Shown here one piece after another: positions 35,110 through 46,891 of a DNA stretch of 64,000 nucleotides. The position numbers were made by a program, and so were the translations under genes. A model generated the notes under the pieces. The model searched no databases. It saw only the letters and a program-made list of their open reading frames with translations, and was not told the origin of the DNA. Source of the stretch: Boswellia sacra (Eukaryota > Streptophyta > Magnoliopsida > Sapindales > Burseraceae); the NCBI GenBank assembly GCA_013180625.2, contig SNVD02003513.1, positions 1 to 64,000 on the forward strand. The letters are read 5' to 3'. The stretch's first letter is position 1; every line of letters starts with the position of its first letter.

Positions 35110-35276
35110 GGGATTTCGATAATTTTTGTATGAAGAAGGAAATATGGTTTAGAAAAAAATTGAATATATAAGAGTATTTGAATCTTTTTATTAAGAAATT
35201 GTCTACAACATAAACATTTTTTATGATACATTCAAATTTCATCGAGTCCCTAATTATATTTATTTTTTTAATTTTT
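35110..35276 (-). repeat. Right terminal inverted repeat of MULE 1
   Basis: The reverse complement of this segment aligns with 16911-17060 over more than 100 bp. It is followed by the second TTAATTTAA target duplication at 35277-35285. Confidence 0.82.
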
Positions 35277-35285
35277 TTAATTTAA

Positions 35286-36249
35286 TACATAAATATCGAA
35301 TTCTCAGTATTTTAATCACGATATTTAATTCCTTCAAGAAATCTAACCCTGTTAACCCTGCACCTGACAACTTGACGGATAGCGCTTGAGCTTTCTGAAA
35401 ATAAAAGGCGTCTACTATAATCGTCGTACTTTATTTACTTAAAAAATATACTAAAAAGATTAAGTATTTATTAACGTACCTTTGCCTTTTGTTTGCATTC
35501 GAGAAAATGAAGATGACATACTTGTGATGCAATCTGTTGTTGAAGTATGGCGTCCATATATAAACACTCATGCTTTTTTAGTCGCCATACTAAATCATGA
35601 TCACGTATTTAAATATATAATTTAAAATAATTAGAATATATTAATTTTATATTTTATATTTATATTTTTTAAATTTAGTAAAAATATCTGATTAATTTTA
35701 GATTTTTTAATATTTAAAAATGATATATGATCAAGCTTTATTTAAAATTTGTTGGTAAATATATTTTCTAGGGAATGTTTTAAGAAAATAAAAACAAACA
35801 ATACAAATTAATTTAATTGTCCAATACAAAATCAAATACTAAGACATATAACAAAATATTATGAGTAATATAATTTTTATAAAGTATCCATATAAATTTT
35901 TTCTTACAAACTATCGTGTTGTGTTATGATTTAGTTAGATGAGTAAATTAAAAATTTTAGTTGTATTAATCAATATAGATAATATAACAATTATTTAATA
36001 ATGACACATAAATTTATATAAATGAATTTATATAAATAGTTTATAAAAATAACAACACTCAAATATAATTTATTAAAATACAAATAAGAGAGGTCATGAT
36101 AACCTTACCCCTAAAAAGAAGACAAAAAAAAAACAAAAAAACAAAACGAAACAAAACAAAACAAAAAAGTTTCATTTAGAATCTCATGTATCAACATCAT
36201 CACTACACTTTTATCAACATTTAAATCAACTAATGTCCCGTCAACTCAT
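35286..36249. other. AT-rich spacer with a probable degraded MITE
   Basis: No gene was recognised. From about 35862 to 36066 the ends form imperfect inverted repeats (GAGTAATATAATTTTTATAA at the left, mirrored at the right as GAGTGTTGTTATTTTTATAA), resembling a diverged relative of the MITE at 13179. An A-rich simple tract follows at 36119-36168. Confidence 0.4.
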
Positions 36250-37600
36250 TGCCTAACCCAACTAAAATTTTCATTTCATTCAATCTCAATCCGGTTTTCA
36301 TCGTTGAAATCACTACCTGAATCCCTGACTTCAAAAGAGTTACCCCCCTTGGTCTCCTGCCTTGTCTTCTTTCCTGACCTCGAGTTCTGGAATGGAGGAG
36401 GCTCATCTCGATATATTTCCCTTTTCTATTTTAAGCCATTTTAAAAAAAGAGGTATTTATTCCAATCAAAACTCTCTAAATAAGGCTTTCTTGTGGTATT
36501 AATTTAACTTTTATTGTGCATATAGGTCAACCTATGTTGCAACTATCAAATTATGAGATAAATCTTCTGGATACATGTTAAACAAATCTCCAACAATCAT
36601 CTTAAGAACAACATGTCAATTGAGACCCAAAGAGTCTTGGACATAACAAACTTGTTCTGTTTGCTTGCTAGAATGAAGGGCTCAACAAGTTGGTTATTTT
36701 TGTATAGAAGACAAATAAAATTCACCATTGGGAAATTAAACTTATCATACATTTTCCTAACTTGGTAATCAATTCATTCACCCTTAAACAAGATATTTTT
36801 CATGGCATTTTTGCAATGAATTCTAATGATATCTATCTACACCCCATGAAACGTCACAATGCCTGAACAAGTATTTCTATCGTGTACATTAGCATAACTC
36901 AGTTTTGAGTTGTTCTATTTTTGTCATTATCTACAGTGCCAAATTTACAATCATTAATAAAGTATCCTTTGAATCAGCAACTCTTGTCAAGAATTTCTGC
37001 TGAGATTTTGATTGCATCAAAAAGTGATACATTTGAAGTTTGTCACAAATTTTAAACCTACATAAATTAAAATTATTGCAAGTAATGTTTAATGCAATAT
37101 AAACTTGCGAAAACTAAAGTTGGAAAACTTACATGTTTCATCAACCATTCGTGAAACTTTTCATCTTGAACTTTATGAATATGGTGATGTGAACTACGAG
37201 GCATTTCTTGTGCAGGCACTTGAAAGTGTTGTCTACGTCAATTTAAAATCGTAATTTAGTAAGTCATTTACGAATTTTATTAAAAAAATAGTTCAATAGG
37301 AAGCATATAACATACTCTCCAAAATGGAATAACATTATCCGTGTTCACTAGCACATATCTATGTGCTTGAACTCAAGAAGTTTCATCAAGATGCACTTTT
37401 AACTACTTTTCTAAAAGGAACCCCAGCACCACAGTCATCGTTTCGACTTCGTCATTAATCTTGGTTTCCACATCATTTAGGAATCTTGCACAAAAATTCA
37501 TACACTCTTCCATCAAGTAACCTTTGGCAATTGAATCCTCGAGATGTGCATGATTTCATACATAACGCTTTTGAAAATATAGAGTATTAAATGAGTCAGA
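36250..37600 (-). pseudogene. CACTA (En/Spm) transposase remnant, C-terminal region
   Basis: On the minus strand, short blocks match the C-terminal part of plant CACTA transposases (DUF4218 then DUF4216), in the right order. They are IAKGYLMEECMNFCARFL (37510 region), QEMPRSSHHHIHKV with FHEWLMKHV (37140-37215), NRTTQN, and PFILASKQNKFVMSKTL (about 36650). Stops and frameshifts separate the blocks. CACTA TIRs were not found. It lies immediately downstream of the S2P gene in the same orientation. Confidence 0.62.
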
Positions 37601-37777
37601 ATTCAAGTTGTAACAACTGACAAAATAAATTGCAGAATTATCAATTAAGAACCCAAGTAGGTAGCATTATATGTATTTCAAAGAAAATGACATGTTCATC
37701 AGCAGAACGAAAATGATTAGGTAACTAGTTAAATTCTAGAAGAAAGAAAGAAAGAAAGCGCACAGGTTACCTTTTCT

Positions 37778-40515
37778 CTACAAAAAAATAATGAACAGCA
37801 TCCTCAAAAGGGCAAGGATAGATATCAGTGTCCCTCCAAAAAGACATAGTTGAAGAACTTTTTCCCTCTTCTTTGTACTAAACAAAGTTATGAAGCATAG
37901 AGCAACCTCTAATATAGATTCTCCATCTAGAAAATATACCTGATAAATATATCATGGTTAGAGAAAATGAAGCCTGATGAATATCAAAGATACCAACACT
38001 TTAGCAATAATCAATCATTGATTATCAAATGTTCTAGCCTCTGAGCAAAGAAGCTAACATTCACTTTGATTTCCACAAATAAAAAAATAATGAAAGTCAT
38101 GTGCCTGTAATGCCCTATTAACATAAAGCTATCTACACACTTTGTGATTATCTATTCTTCATCTACCTCTTCTATAAAAATTAACATAAAGCCATCTACA
38201 CACTTTGTGATTATTTATTCTTCATCTACCTCTTCTATAAAAATTAATCATCAATGAACTAATGAACTTACAGTTAACATGTGACTTAAAGGCACTTGTG
38301 AACTATGAATCTGCAGTCCATTTATTCTTGATTAACTAGGATAGTTTCCAGAAGATTTCCTATAGTTATCCTCTTTTAAGAACTCCTCTCTATATATATT
38401 TTCAGTAAATTTGACATGATCACACATAATGCAAGCTAATAGACAACAAATTTGAACATAATCATACTCTTACAACAAAAAGCATATTATGCAAGAACTT
38501 ACAGGCATACTGTTAAGAAAAGCTAGTGTTAGTGAGATGTGGAATATGCACATCAAACTCTTTTCCAGTGTATGAGGAAGATATGCACCAAAAGTAGATG
38601 TCCGACGAGGTCGATATGCGGTTAACCTAACTGAATTTGCCATGGTAACCACATCACCAACAAAGACAAAAGTCCCACCACAATACTGTTCAACAAGGTC
38701 AACAGTACTGGAATCTGAAACTGGATCTCTTCCAAGTTGCAAGCATTCCAGAGAATAAGGTCTTGAATATGTGATCTCAACCCATATCAAGCCAGCCAGC
38801 TGTACTGGACTTAAGCAGGACTCATCCTATAAACAGTTGCCATATATGTTCTTGGTCATTTAAGATAACATTAATCCCCATAAGGTTCAAGAAAATTTGT
38901 TAAAAAATGGATGCTTGAAAACTTTAATTCAATTATTTACCTGCAAGCATACACAACTGCTTGCATTTTTTACAGCAGTCACCCATCCATCACCACATTT
39001 ATTAAGCTTGACAATATCCTTTGCATTCAAGCAATGCATACTGTGTCTTTTGTTTGGTTGACCATCCTCAGCGGTAACATTAAGTGATGTGCTTGTATCA
39101 AAGCATTGAAAAGTTACAAATGCAATGAGATCATTAAGGCAAGCAGTCTGGTTGTCCACAAACTGAATCTTATTGCTCCCATCAATCATAAAATTTGGGA
39201 CACAGTAACCCTTTCTGCCATCAACTGTCCTCAAACCTGAATATTTGGAATAATTTGAATTTGGAAAACTTTGTCTATCTAGCAAAGTAGCCACTTCCAT
39301 CCAATCATGCACATCATGGATGTGTATGCCATCCAATGACACAATTACATCTCCTGGAGACAAATAACCTGACAAAGGCGATGTAGAGGGTACATCTAAA
39401 ACCTATTAAAGGCAAACATTATAAAATGAAATGGTGAAAGAATGTCACAAATCAGAGCATACACGTTTCGTATGGATGCGTAAGACATAAGATGAAAACG
39501 AGTGCTTGCGATGATTTACCATGGGGCCTTCACCATGAGTATAAAAGGGGCACAAGACGAAGGGCATGACGAACAATGCCAACCCACAAACTGCACAACA
39601 CTAGAGAAGAAATTGAAGGCAATCAGCAAGCATCTTGTAAAATAGCACAAAGCGTGATATGACCATATTAATCCCGAAGATAGAAAAATTATAGTAACAT
39701 AAGTAGAACCTAATTTATAGTTTAAGTAGGCTGCTTTGCTTACTACAGCATTATGCCAAATGCCAGCACAGTAGATGCGGAGTACAGTAAAGCGAGGCAA
39801 TGCCTGAAGCAAGTCATAATTGAAAGCAACAAGAGCACCAGGAAAAAGAGCAGCAATGAAAACAGCAATATACTCCAGTTGAATGCCCTCACTGCTCTTC
39901 ATCAAACACAACATAACATTCACTCACTCAAAGAATATAATATATATGTAAACAAGCAGCCTAATTAGAAAGAAGAAAGATAAAACACTAACCTTGCAGC
40001 AGCAATAGCATGACCAAATTCATGCACAGAAACAGAAATCAAAGTAGAAACTAAAACATAGGCAGCGTCACCGAGTGAGACCTGCAATCAGAATCAGAAA
40101 CTAACCAAATGAAAGCACTTACTTCATAATTATACATATATTATTAGGAAGGAGAACTGGTGGTTACCTGAGGTGAAAAGCCAAAGATGAAGAAGAAGGC
40201 AGCTTTGTTAGAGTGATTCCCACGAAAGAGAATCCAAACAAGAAGCAAGGTTACAGCAAACACTAAGGCCAAGCTAAAAGCGACACCAATGGTGAACCAA
40301 AGTCTTAGGAAGGCAGCGTGTTGCCATCCAATTTGGAAAAGCGATTCATTGAACGCATGGATTCTAAAATCACAGTAGCAACAGGAACAAGAACCGGAAG
40401 ACGAAGTGGAAATGCTGCTGCTGCTCGTGGTTGCCACCAGTGGTAGGAGAGACGAATGTCTATTACTCCCAGCTCTTCTATCAAATCTTCTCAATCTCCG
40501 ACCCCTCCCTTCCAT
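37778..40515 (-). CDS. S2P: Site-2 protease (S2P), membrane-bound zinc metalloprotease, intact multi-exon gene
   Basis: Coding exons on the minus strand are 40515-40168, 40081-39993, 39891-39744, 39600-39520, 39402-38941, 38826-38503 and 37939-37778, all with GT..AG borders and consistent phase, giving 537 residues. The zinc motif HEFGH is at residues 136-140 and the third ligand is in FLDGE (Asp 489), after LNSMP. A Ser-rich stretch (38-55) precedes hydrophobic segments; a PDZ-like region (GDVIVSLDGIHIHD) and a Cys-rich lumenal loop lie between the zinc motifs. S2P cuts membrane-anchored bZIP factors in the Golgi after S1P during ER and salt stress. The plant homologue is a single-copy housekeeping gene. 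All critical residues are present. Confidence 0.93.
38117..38242 (-). repeat. 63-bp tandem duplication in the last S2P intron
   Basis: Units 38117-38179 and 38180-38242 are nearly identical and lie in the intron between the last two coding exons. No coding effect. Confidence 0.85.
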
Positions 40516-40517
40516 CC

Positions 40518-42785
40518 CTGTAGTAAATGCACACAAAATAACAATCAACTCAAATCCTACAATCAAATACAATTTCCAAAGAGAGATGGAAAATCCAGCG
40601 AGCTAATGCTAACTTTGAAAAATCGTCATGAGTTGCACAAAAACGCAACTTGTGTGAAAATGAATGCTTATTAAGTGTGGAATAAGACAAAAATATTGTA
40701 TTCGCAGAACAACTTTCAATCTGATGCATTTTTCCCAAAATACCCAAAACAGTCGGTAAACAATGTGAAATTTCAGGATTTTGCAAAAAACTTTGAAAAA
40801 TCCTTAAAAATTGTACAAAAAAGATATTGAAGTGATAAAACTTAGGAAAGAAAGACCATTAGTGTATTATAGGGTAAAAATATCGGTTTTCTAAGGGCAC
40901 TGTCCAGTCTGTAGGGTTTTCCAAAAACGCATAGCTGGTTCAGGTAGACAGCAAAAATTCAGTTTCGAGCAATTATCTTAGAAAATTCACCAAAAATCAT
41001 TTCAAGGCCAAACACAACCAAGCTAATGGCAAATCAAAGATTGACATGTCTATTTTACAGAACCATAAAGAGATCTTCAAGAAAGAGATTTTCACGAAAA
41101 CACATCAAAGAATAACAGTTTTCAAAAATGTGCAGCTGATGTGGATGAACAGCGTAAATTTCAGTTTTGAGAAAGCATCTTTGAAAATTTACCAAAAATT
41201 CATTTTGAATCCAAATTCAATGAAACCAATGGCACTTTGAAGCCTGACATGTCTAGTTTCTAAATCAAGAAACAAATTTCCAACAAATTCATCAACTTAC
41301 AAAATCATGAAACTGGTTCCGTTGAACAGTAAATTTCAGTTTTCAACATCTGCACTCAAAAATTAATTTCAAATCCAAATCCAAATCCAATGAGATCAGC
41401 AGTAAATCAAAGTTCAATGTGTCTACTTTCCAAAACAAAAGAGAAATCTGCAAGGTCACATGCCAATGAGAACAGTATCTCACATAAATGCAGGGAGTCA
41501 CATAAACCCTATTCTTCATCAATTGTAACATTTTCTCCATACCATAATCACATCATATCATCATGAACACATCCAAAAAGAATCAAAATTTTAGGCAATA
41601 AAAAATCATCAGGAATTCAATCTTCCAGAAGGATCTATATAAAGAGCTAGGATTATACTAGGATGCTAATTTTGGGCCATAAAAATCAGAATTTAATAGC
41701 ACGTTGGAGTATTACGAGCAGCCACAATTGTGCTAGTATTGGTAATGAAGCAGTTTCATTAAGTGAATCTAAGCATTATTTAGGAAAATTGTTAATGATA
41801 TAAACAAGCATTTCCTATTTGAATGGCCTTGCCCATTTTTCAAAGCATATGACCCACTAACTAGGAAATCAAATAACACTTAAGATCATCAAAATGAAGA
41901 ATAACTAACATTGAATACAGCCACAGTGTCAGCTAGTAATTCGTTGTATTAGATCTTGCTACTAGCAATATTTATTACTAAGGCCATTTGGGAATTGGGT
42001 TCCACTAAGATTACAGTTTGTCGACGCAAACCTATGAGTGTTTTTATGAATAAACTAGCTAGGAAACATGTCATATTTCTATCTTAAGTCAAATCAATTA
42101 GGTATAAGATGGATGAACACTACTGTTAAAGATGACTAGAAGCATAAGTCAATGATTATATCTCAAGGCAATACCAGCAAACCTAATCTAACCAATTATG
42201 CGATCAGTTAACTTCACCATGTCATTAGTTAACTCAATTATGCTACTTAGATATTGTCTATTTTAATTATTTAAGGCAAATAATTGGAAACAAAGAAGGC
42301 TATAAGAAGCAAAATACTTGGGCACTATACAATGAGGCAAATGAGGAACTCATGACGAGAATAATCCTCTGCTATCCATAAAAATAATTGAGAAAGCAAA
42401 ACAAGTTTAGAACAGAGAGCAATTAGAAGATGAAGGAAATTAAAACATATAGAATCTTCCATCTAATATAATTTAGCTAACAGAAAATTTTTCTGTACAT
42501 GTGCAAATTAAATATCAAAAAACAAAAGGAACAATTGTATCACAAATTCAATCTCTCACAATTATTATAATAACGATCCACCGATGAAACACTCAAAGAT
42601 ATAAAGATATCATATTGAATTGCCTAAAATCCAACTTCCCAAAGCAATTAAACAAAATCCAGTTACAATCAATCCTAAAAACATAAAAAGGAAGACACGA
42701 ACAACAATAAAATCATCATCATGAAACGACAAATCTAATAAAACCTAACAAAAAAAATAAAATAAAATTTTTATGATGGTCGTAC
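40518..42785 (-). other. Long intron in the 5' leader of S2P
   Basis: A donor (AAG|GTACG, exon end at 42786) and an acceptor (TACTACAG just before the exon start at 40517) define a 2.27-kb intron that lies before the start codon. It contains three diverged direct repeats (40925-41470) and is otherwise AT-rich. Introns in the 5' leader are common in plant housekeeping genes and often raise expression. Confidence 0.75.
40925..41470. repeat. Three diverged tandem repeats in the S2P leader intron
   Basis: Three units of about 165-205 bp share, in order, an (A/G)CAG-AAATTTCAGTTTT block, a CCAAAT/CAATG block and a GACATGTCTA-TTT block (starts near 40925, 41128 and 41303). They are strongly diverged. 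The origin is unknown. Confidence 0.55.
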
Positions 42786-43270
42786 CTTCACGTAAGTGTT
42801 GGAGTTTGAGCGAAACGACAAGAGTTGCTACCGTTTACAGCTTCATCAACAGTAAGCCGGTTCGAAGTTTCTTTCTCTCCAAAATCGCGGTCCTAAAAAT
42901 CTAATTTCGTCCCCTTCCTGAAACCAAAAAACCAGAATTTAAAAAAAAAAAAAAGCCAACATTCAACGAAAACAAGAAAGGGAAACAAAGTTTAAAAAGA
43001 GAGAGAGAGAGATCTGAAGCTTTCATATCAGAGGATTGGGCTTGGATGGGTATGGTCGGTTGAGAGAACGAAGAAATTATGTGAAACAGGAAATGGAGAC
43101 CTAAGAGATGGTGTCGGTTGTCTGCTGGAAAAGGAAAATAATTGGAACTTTGCTTCCTTCTCTTGTATTTGAAATGGCATTCAGAGATAGTCTGGCTCTC
43201 AGCCTTACGATGAGCTTGAGAGGTCAAGCGGAGCTTTTCCTGTACATCCACCGAATGGACAGAAAGGTGC
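42786..43270 (-). promoter_or_regulatory. 5' leader exon and promoter area of S2P
   Basis: The first non-coding exon ends at 42786. The transcription start cannot be fixed. A pyrimidine-rich (CT)n tract on the minus strand at about 43001-43012, a common feature near plant start sites, may lie at or inside the leader. Confidence 0.5.
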
Positions 43271-43279
43271 ATCTGTGAA

Positions 43280-43945
43280 TGTTGCCATGCCTAGTCACAC
43301 GCCCAGCGGAAGCGGAAGGGATGGCAAAATGATACGTCCGATCCGGGCTCTGGGGCAACCCGCGGATATTGACTAGTTTATTTTGAATTTAGGGACAAGT
43401 TTGAGATTTTAAACGGGTTGATATATTCAAAACGGGTTTGGATTTGGATCCACCCTCTAGTTCTATTTGACCCATTCTATTTCGTACGATATTAGAATAT
43501 AAATAAAAAAAAGTATTTGAACTTATAAGTAATTTTTAGTGATGATTATGATAAATTATAATATTTTATAATATCATATAATTTTACTGGGTTATATAAA
43601 CAAAATTACATCTTTTAAGTCATATAATTCCTAATTTTCGTCTCTAAGTCTCTTAGAGTCTTACTCTTTCTTGTTGAAATCTATAAAAATCGAAGCACCT
43701 TCGCAGCTCTCTTCAAGAATCAACAAATAATACTTAGTTACTGACACAAGAATCAACTACTAAAAAACCATTATTCTATTCAAAATCTAAAATTTCCAAG
43801 TAAATAATAATTCAACAAACAATGCCAAGTCACCAACAAACAAAATCAACAAGTATATGGCGACAATAATAATAAACATATCAAGGTAAACAACTCATGA
43901 CAATAAAAACATACCAATCTAGCATTGTCAAAATTATCCGTGTTA
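43280..43945. other. Spacer upstream of S2P
   Basis: Non-coding and mostly AT-rich; no recognisable gene or paired repeat. Confidence 0.45.
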
Positions 43946-44563
43946 TACAAGGCCGTTATAGTTAAATATGATGCAAAAAGGCAAAAAAACAAAGTTAAAA
44001 CAAACAACCTGTCAAAACACTCGACAAAACTCGACACGACTGACATGTATGTGTCCAGTGTCGGATTCGAGTTGTGTCAAGATTCACAACCGATACTTGA
44101 TATCAGACTATTTTCGAAGACATCGAGTATCGGATAATGCATCCGACACTCGCCACTTACATGTCGAGTCGTGTTGAGATTCATAACCGACACTCGATAT
44201 CAGTCTATTTTCGAAGATATCGAGTGTCAGATGCATCATCCGACACTCGATACTTACATATCGAGATTCACAACCGACACTCGATATCAGTCTATTTTCG
44301 AAGACATCGAGTGTCGGATGTATCATCCGACACTTGACACTTACACGTCGAGTTGTGTCGAGATTTACAACCGATACTCGATATCAGAGTATTTTCGAAG
44401 ACATCGAGTGTCGGATGCATCATCCGACACTCGACACTTATATGTCGAGTCGTGTCGAGCTCTATCGAGCGCGTCGAGTTTTGTCGAGCGTTTTGGCAGG
44501 TTGCTTGTTTTAACTTTGTCTTTTTACCTTTTTGTATCATATTTAACTATAACGGCCTTGTAT
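43946..44563. repeat. Large palindrome derived from MULE subterminal sequence
   Basis: Arms of about 90 bp, from ATACAAGGCCGTTATAG at the left to its mirror at the right, are nearly identical in inverted order. They match the inner subterminal region of MULE 1 (33895-33990, and 17645-17700 more weakly). On the right the match continues through a splice acceptor to GTTGAAGCAAATGGTAAG, equivalent to the protease start of MULE 1 at 33878. The order is inside-out: gene-proximal sequence lies outside and TIR-side sequence in the centre. Confidence 0.8.
44081..44458. repeat. Four 87-97-bp tandem units in the centre of the palindrome
   Basis: Units at 44081-44177, 44178-44264, 44265-44361 and 44362-44458 each start GATT-A-AACCGA. 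Each contains an internal hairpin around GTGTCGGATGCATCATCCG, so the array is both a direct repeat and a series of stem-loops. Confidence 0.85.
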
Positions 44564-44778
44564 TTACAGGTTGAAGCAAATGGTAAGTGAATTGACATTC
44601 TTACTTGTGTGTGTATGTATGATTTTAGTTTGAAGATATATTGTCTTCAAACTTGTTAAAAAAAGGGCTTAATTGTGTACTTATCAATAGATTGAGGTGG
44701 TTATGAAATTTTACAGGGGTGGGGCAGGAAGGGTCTGGATCCGCTCATTTATATTTTGCTCCGTCCCGCCCCATTTCC

Positions 44779-45020
44779 CCTCAATGGGGCGGTGCGGGGC
44801 AAAATATAAACTAGCGCAGCGGGGCTGGGTACTAGCTGCCCCAGACCCGCCCCACCCCGCCCCATTGCCAACCCTAGCCTAGCCCTTATTACCTGTGTAT
44901 GGCAATGGGGCGGGGCGAGAAAAAATATAAACGAGCGGGGCGGGGCTGGGTACTAGCTGCCCCAGACCCGCCCCACCCGGCCCCATTGCCAACCCTAGCC
45001 TAGCCCTTATTACCTGTGTG
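44779..45020. repeat. GC-rich tandem duplication, 121-bp period
   Basis: Two copies (about 44779-44899 and 44900-45020) of a very GC-rich unit contain GGCTGGGTACTAGCTGCCCC and CCCCATTGCCAACCCTAGCC. Neighbouring GGGGCGG and CCGCCCC blocks are complementary and can form hairpins. It stands out sharply from the AT-rich surroundings. Confidence 0.82.
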
Positions 45021-45430
45021 TTTAGTTTATGGGTAATTTCAATAGCAAATGTGGCTTAATTTTAATCAAAAAATAATTGTATATTTTTAATCGATTATAC
45101 TCTTTAAATTATTTATTTATTTTCATATTTGTCTTTAAAAATAGTGATTTGAGGGACAAAATTGATAATTTTTATATAAATTTAAAAGTATAATTGATGA
45201 AAATATATAATCATTCTCTGATTAAAATTAAATTAAAACTTGAGGATATTTATTAAAATTATTCCATTTAGTTTAGTTTATTTTCATCCAATTATATGAT
45301 AATGTGTACTATGCTATACAGTTTACTTATATTTAAATTAATTGAAGTTAATATAATAAAAAATGTGAAAACTAGTTACTTGTTATTGAATTGATTAGTA
45401 ATTGACTTCTAAATTGCAACTTTTTCTATA
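45021..45430. other. AT-rich spacer
   Basis: No gene or structured repeat recognised. Confidence 0.45.
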
Positions 45431-45438
45431 TTTCTATA

Positions 45439-46883
45439 TGGGTTAATCACACAGACCACTCCTTGGTTTTGGTTTAATTTCATATATATTCACTGTTTGT
45501 CATTTTTCATCATCGGATACCCCGTACATTTTCAAAATTTATCATGGAGACCCCTTCCGTCAGATTTTCTATTAAGTACTTGTAATTATGTTGAAAGTGA
45601 GGGGAAAAATAGTCATTTAATAATGTATAGTAATTTTGAAATTTAAGAACCCCAAATCTACTTCTCCTTCGACCATTCAAGGAACCCCAACTGCCTCCGA
45701 CTCCACTTCCAGGGCAGTCTCTCCTCCACGGTTCCACCTACTGCCACGTCATCGTAAACTTTGCTTCCAACCGCTTTCGGCTCCACTTCAGCACTTCCCG
45801 ATGCTCCTTCACGCATCCAACGTCTCTCATGCTGAGCCACTCACAACAGTCTATACTCCCCATTCTCCTCTATCAAGGCTGCCTTCGCTGGTCCTCCCCT
45901 GTTTTGCCCTCAACCGCTTGCGTTTCTCAGAATTGATTGTTAAGACCCCTCACCCTCACCTCGCCTCTCAATTTCTCTCCTCTCATCTCACTCTTCTCTT
46001 TGATTTGTACCATCACAAATGGGCCCAGATTGGTAATGGCATCGATTTGTTGTGTTGATGGTGAAGGTAACTGGTAGAAGCTCATGGTGGGTATGGGTGT
46101 TACGGCGACTTCAGCTTGAATGGGTTCTCAGTGGTGGTGGTGCATTGGATTCTCTCTCTTTTGTTTTTCTGGCTAGGTTAAATGGCTTATTATTTGGTTG
46201 ATGGTTGAATGGTTTATTTCTCTGGTGGCGGATGTGGCTTGAATAGGTTTCTTTGCTTGCTGGTTGAATATTTTAGCAGGTGGAAGATATGTGTGGTGGT
46301 GGAGGAGGATTGGACAGTGGAGAGGGAGATGGGGTTCTTGGGGTTGAACATATATGATGGGAAGCAACAAAGAAGTTTGCAATCTTCTCCCACAGATTGT
46401 TGAGTCCATTGTTTCATGAGAGAAGGATTGGTTTTGGATTGTGTTGCTATGGTTATTTGTTGGAACTTTGGATTGATTTGCTGTGTTGGGGTGTTGATTA
46501 CTGTTTTCTTATCAAATCTTTGAAGTATTTTGCTCTGAGTGGTTACTGGTTGTTAGTCGCCAGTTTTTATCATTTTAATTTTTTTCGAGTTTATGTTTGT
46601 TTGCTAAGGAATAGTTGGCGACAATGTATTTCTGGATTTTTGGTATGGATGACAAAGAAGACGAAGAAAAGAGAAAGTTATAAGGGGAGAAATTTTTTCA
46701 AAGGGTAATTCAATAATTGTAATGGTTTTTGATGGAAAAGTGATCTCATTTAACGGAAAAATTAACAGAAGGGTGTCCATGATGATTTTATGAAAAGTGA
46801 GGGGTAAGCAGTGATACAAAATGATAAACAGTGAATATAGGTGAAATTAAGGCAAAACCTGGGGGAGTTTGGTGATTAACCCA
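45439..46883. mobile_element. Long-TIR DNA element, family unknown
   Basis: The ends TGGGTTAATCAC and GTGATTAACCCA begin inverted repeats of roughly 120 bp with moderate divergence; paired blocks include TTAATTTCA, TATTCACTGTTT and CATGGA(G/C)ACCC. The flanks are TTTCTATA (45431-45438) and TTTCTATT (46884-46891), a probable 8-bp duplication with one change. The interior (about 45640-46400) is richer in GC and has an open frame of 140 codons at 45636-46058 without recognisable similarity; it could be captured host sequence. Confidence 0.68.
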
Positions 46884-46891
46884 TTTCTATT

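Larger units (their letters stand above)
16911..35276 (+). mobile_element. Mutator-like element (MULE) with transposase and Ulp1-type protease genes, copy 1
   Basis: The outer ends are long inverted repeats (16911 to about 17060, and about 35110 to 35276), flanked by the identical 9-bp direct repeat TTAATTTAA at 16902-16910 and 35277-35285. Inside are a transposase gene on the plus strand, interrupted by Athila copy B, and a convergent Ulp1-like peptidase gene on the minus strand. Without the 9.2-kb Athila the element would be about 9.1 kb. MULEs with a Ulp1-type gene next to the transposase are a known plant class (the Kaonashi group in Arabidopsis). Both genes are decayed, so the element is not autonomous now. 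Confidence 0.88.

Noticed and set aside
42901..43272. 123-codon open frame on the minus strand starting MHLSVHSVDVQEK
   Set aside because: It lies in the promoter or leader of S2P, has low complexity and no recognisable similarity. It is probably a chance frame in the 5' leader.
44697..44882. Pro/Ala-rich frame in the GC-rich duplication
   Set aside because: It is created by GC-rich repeat DNA and has no start context or homology.
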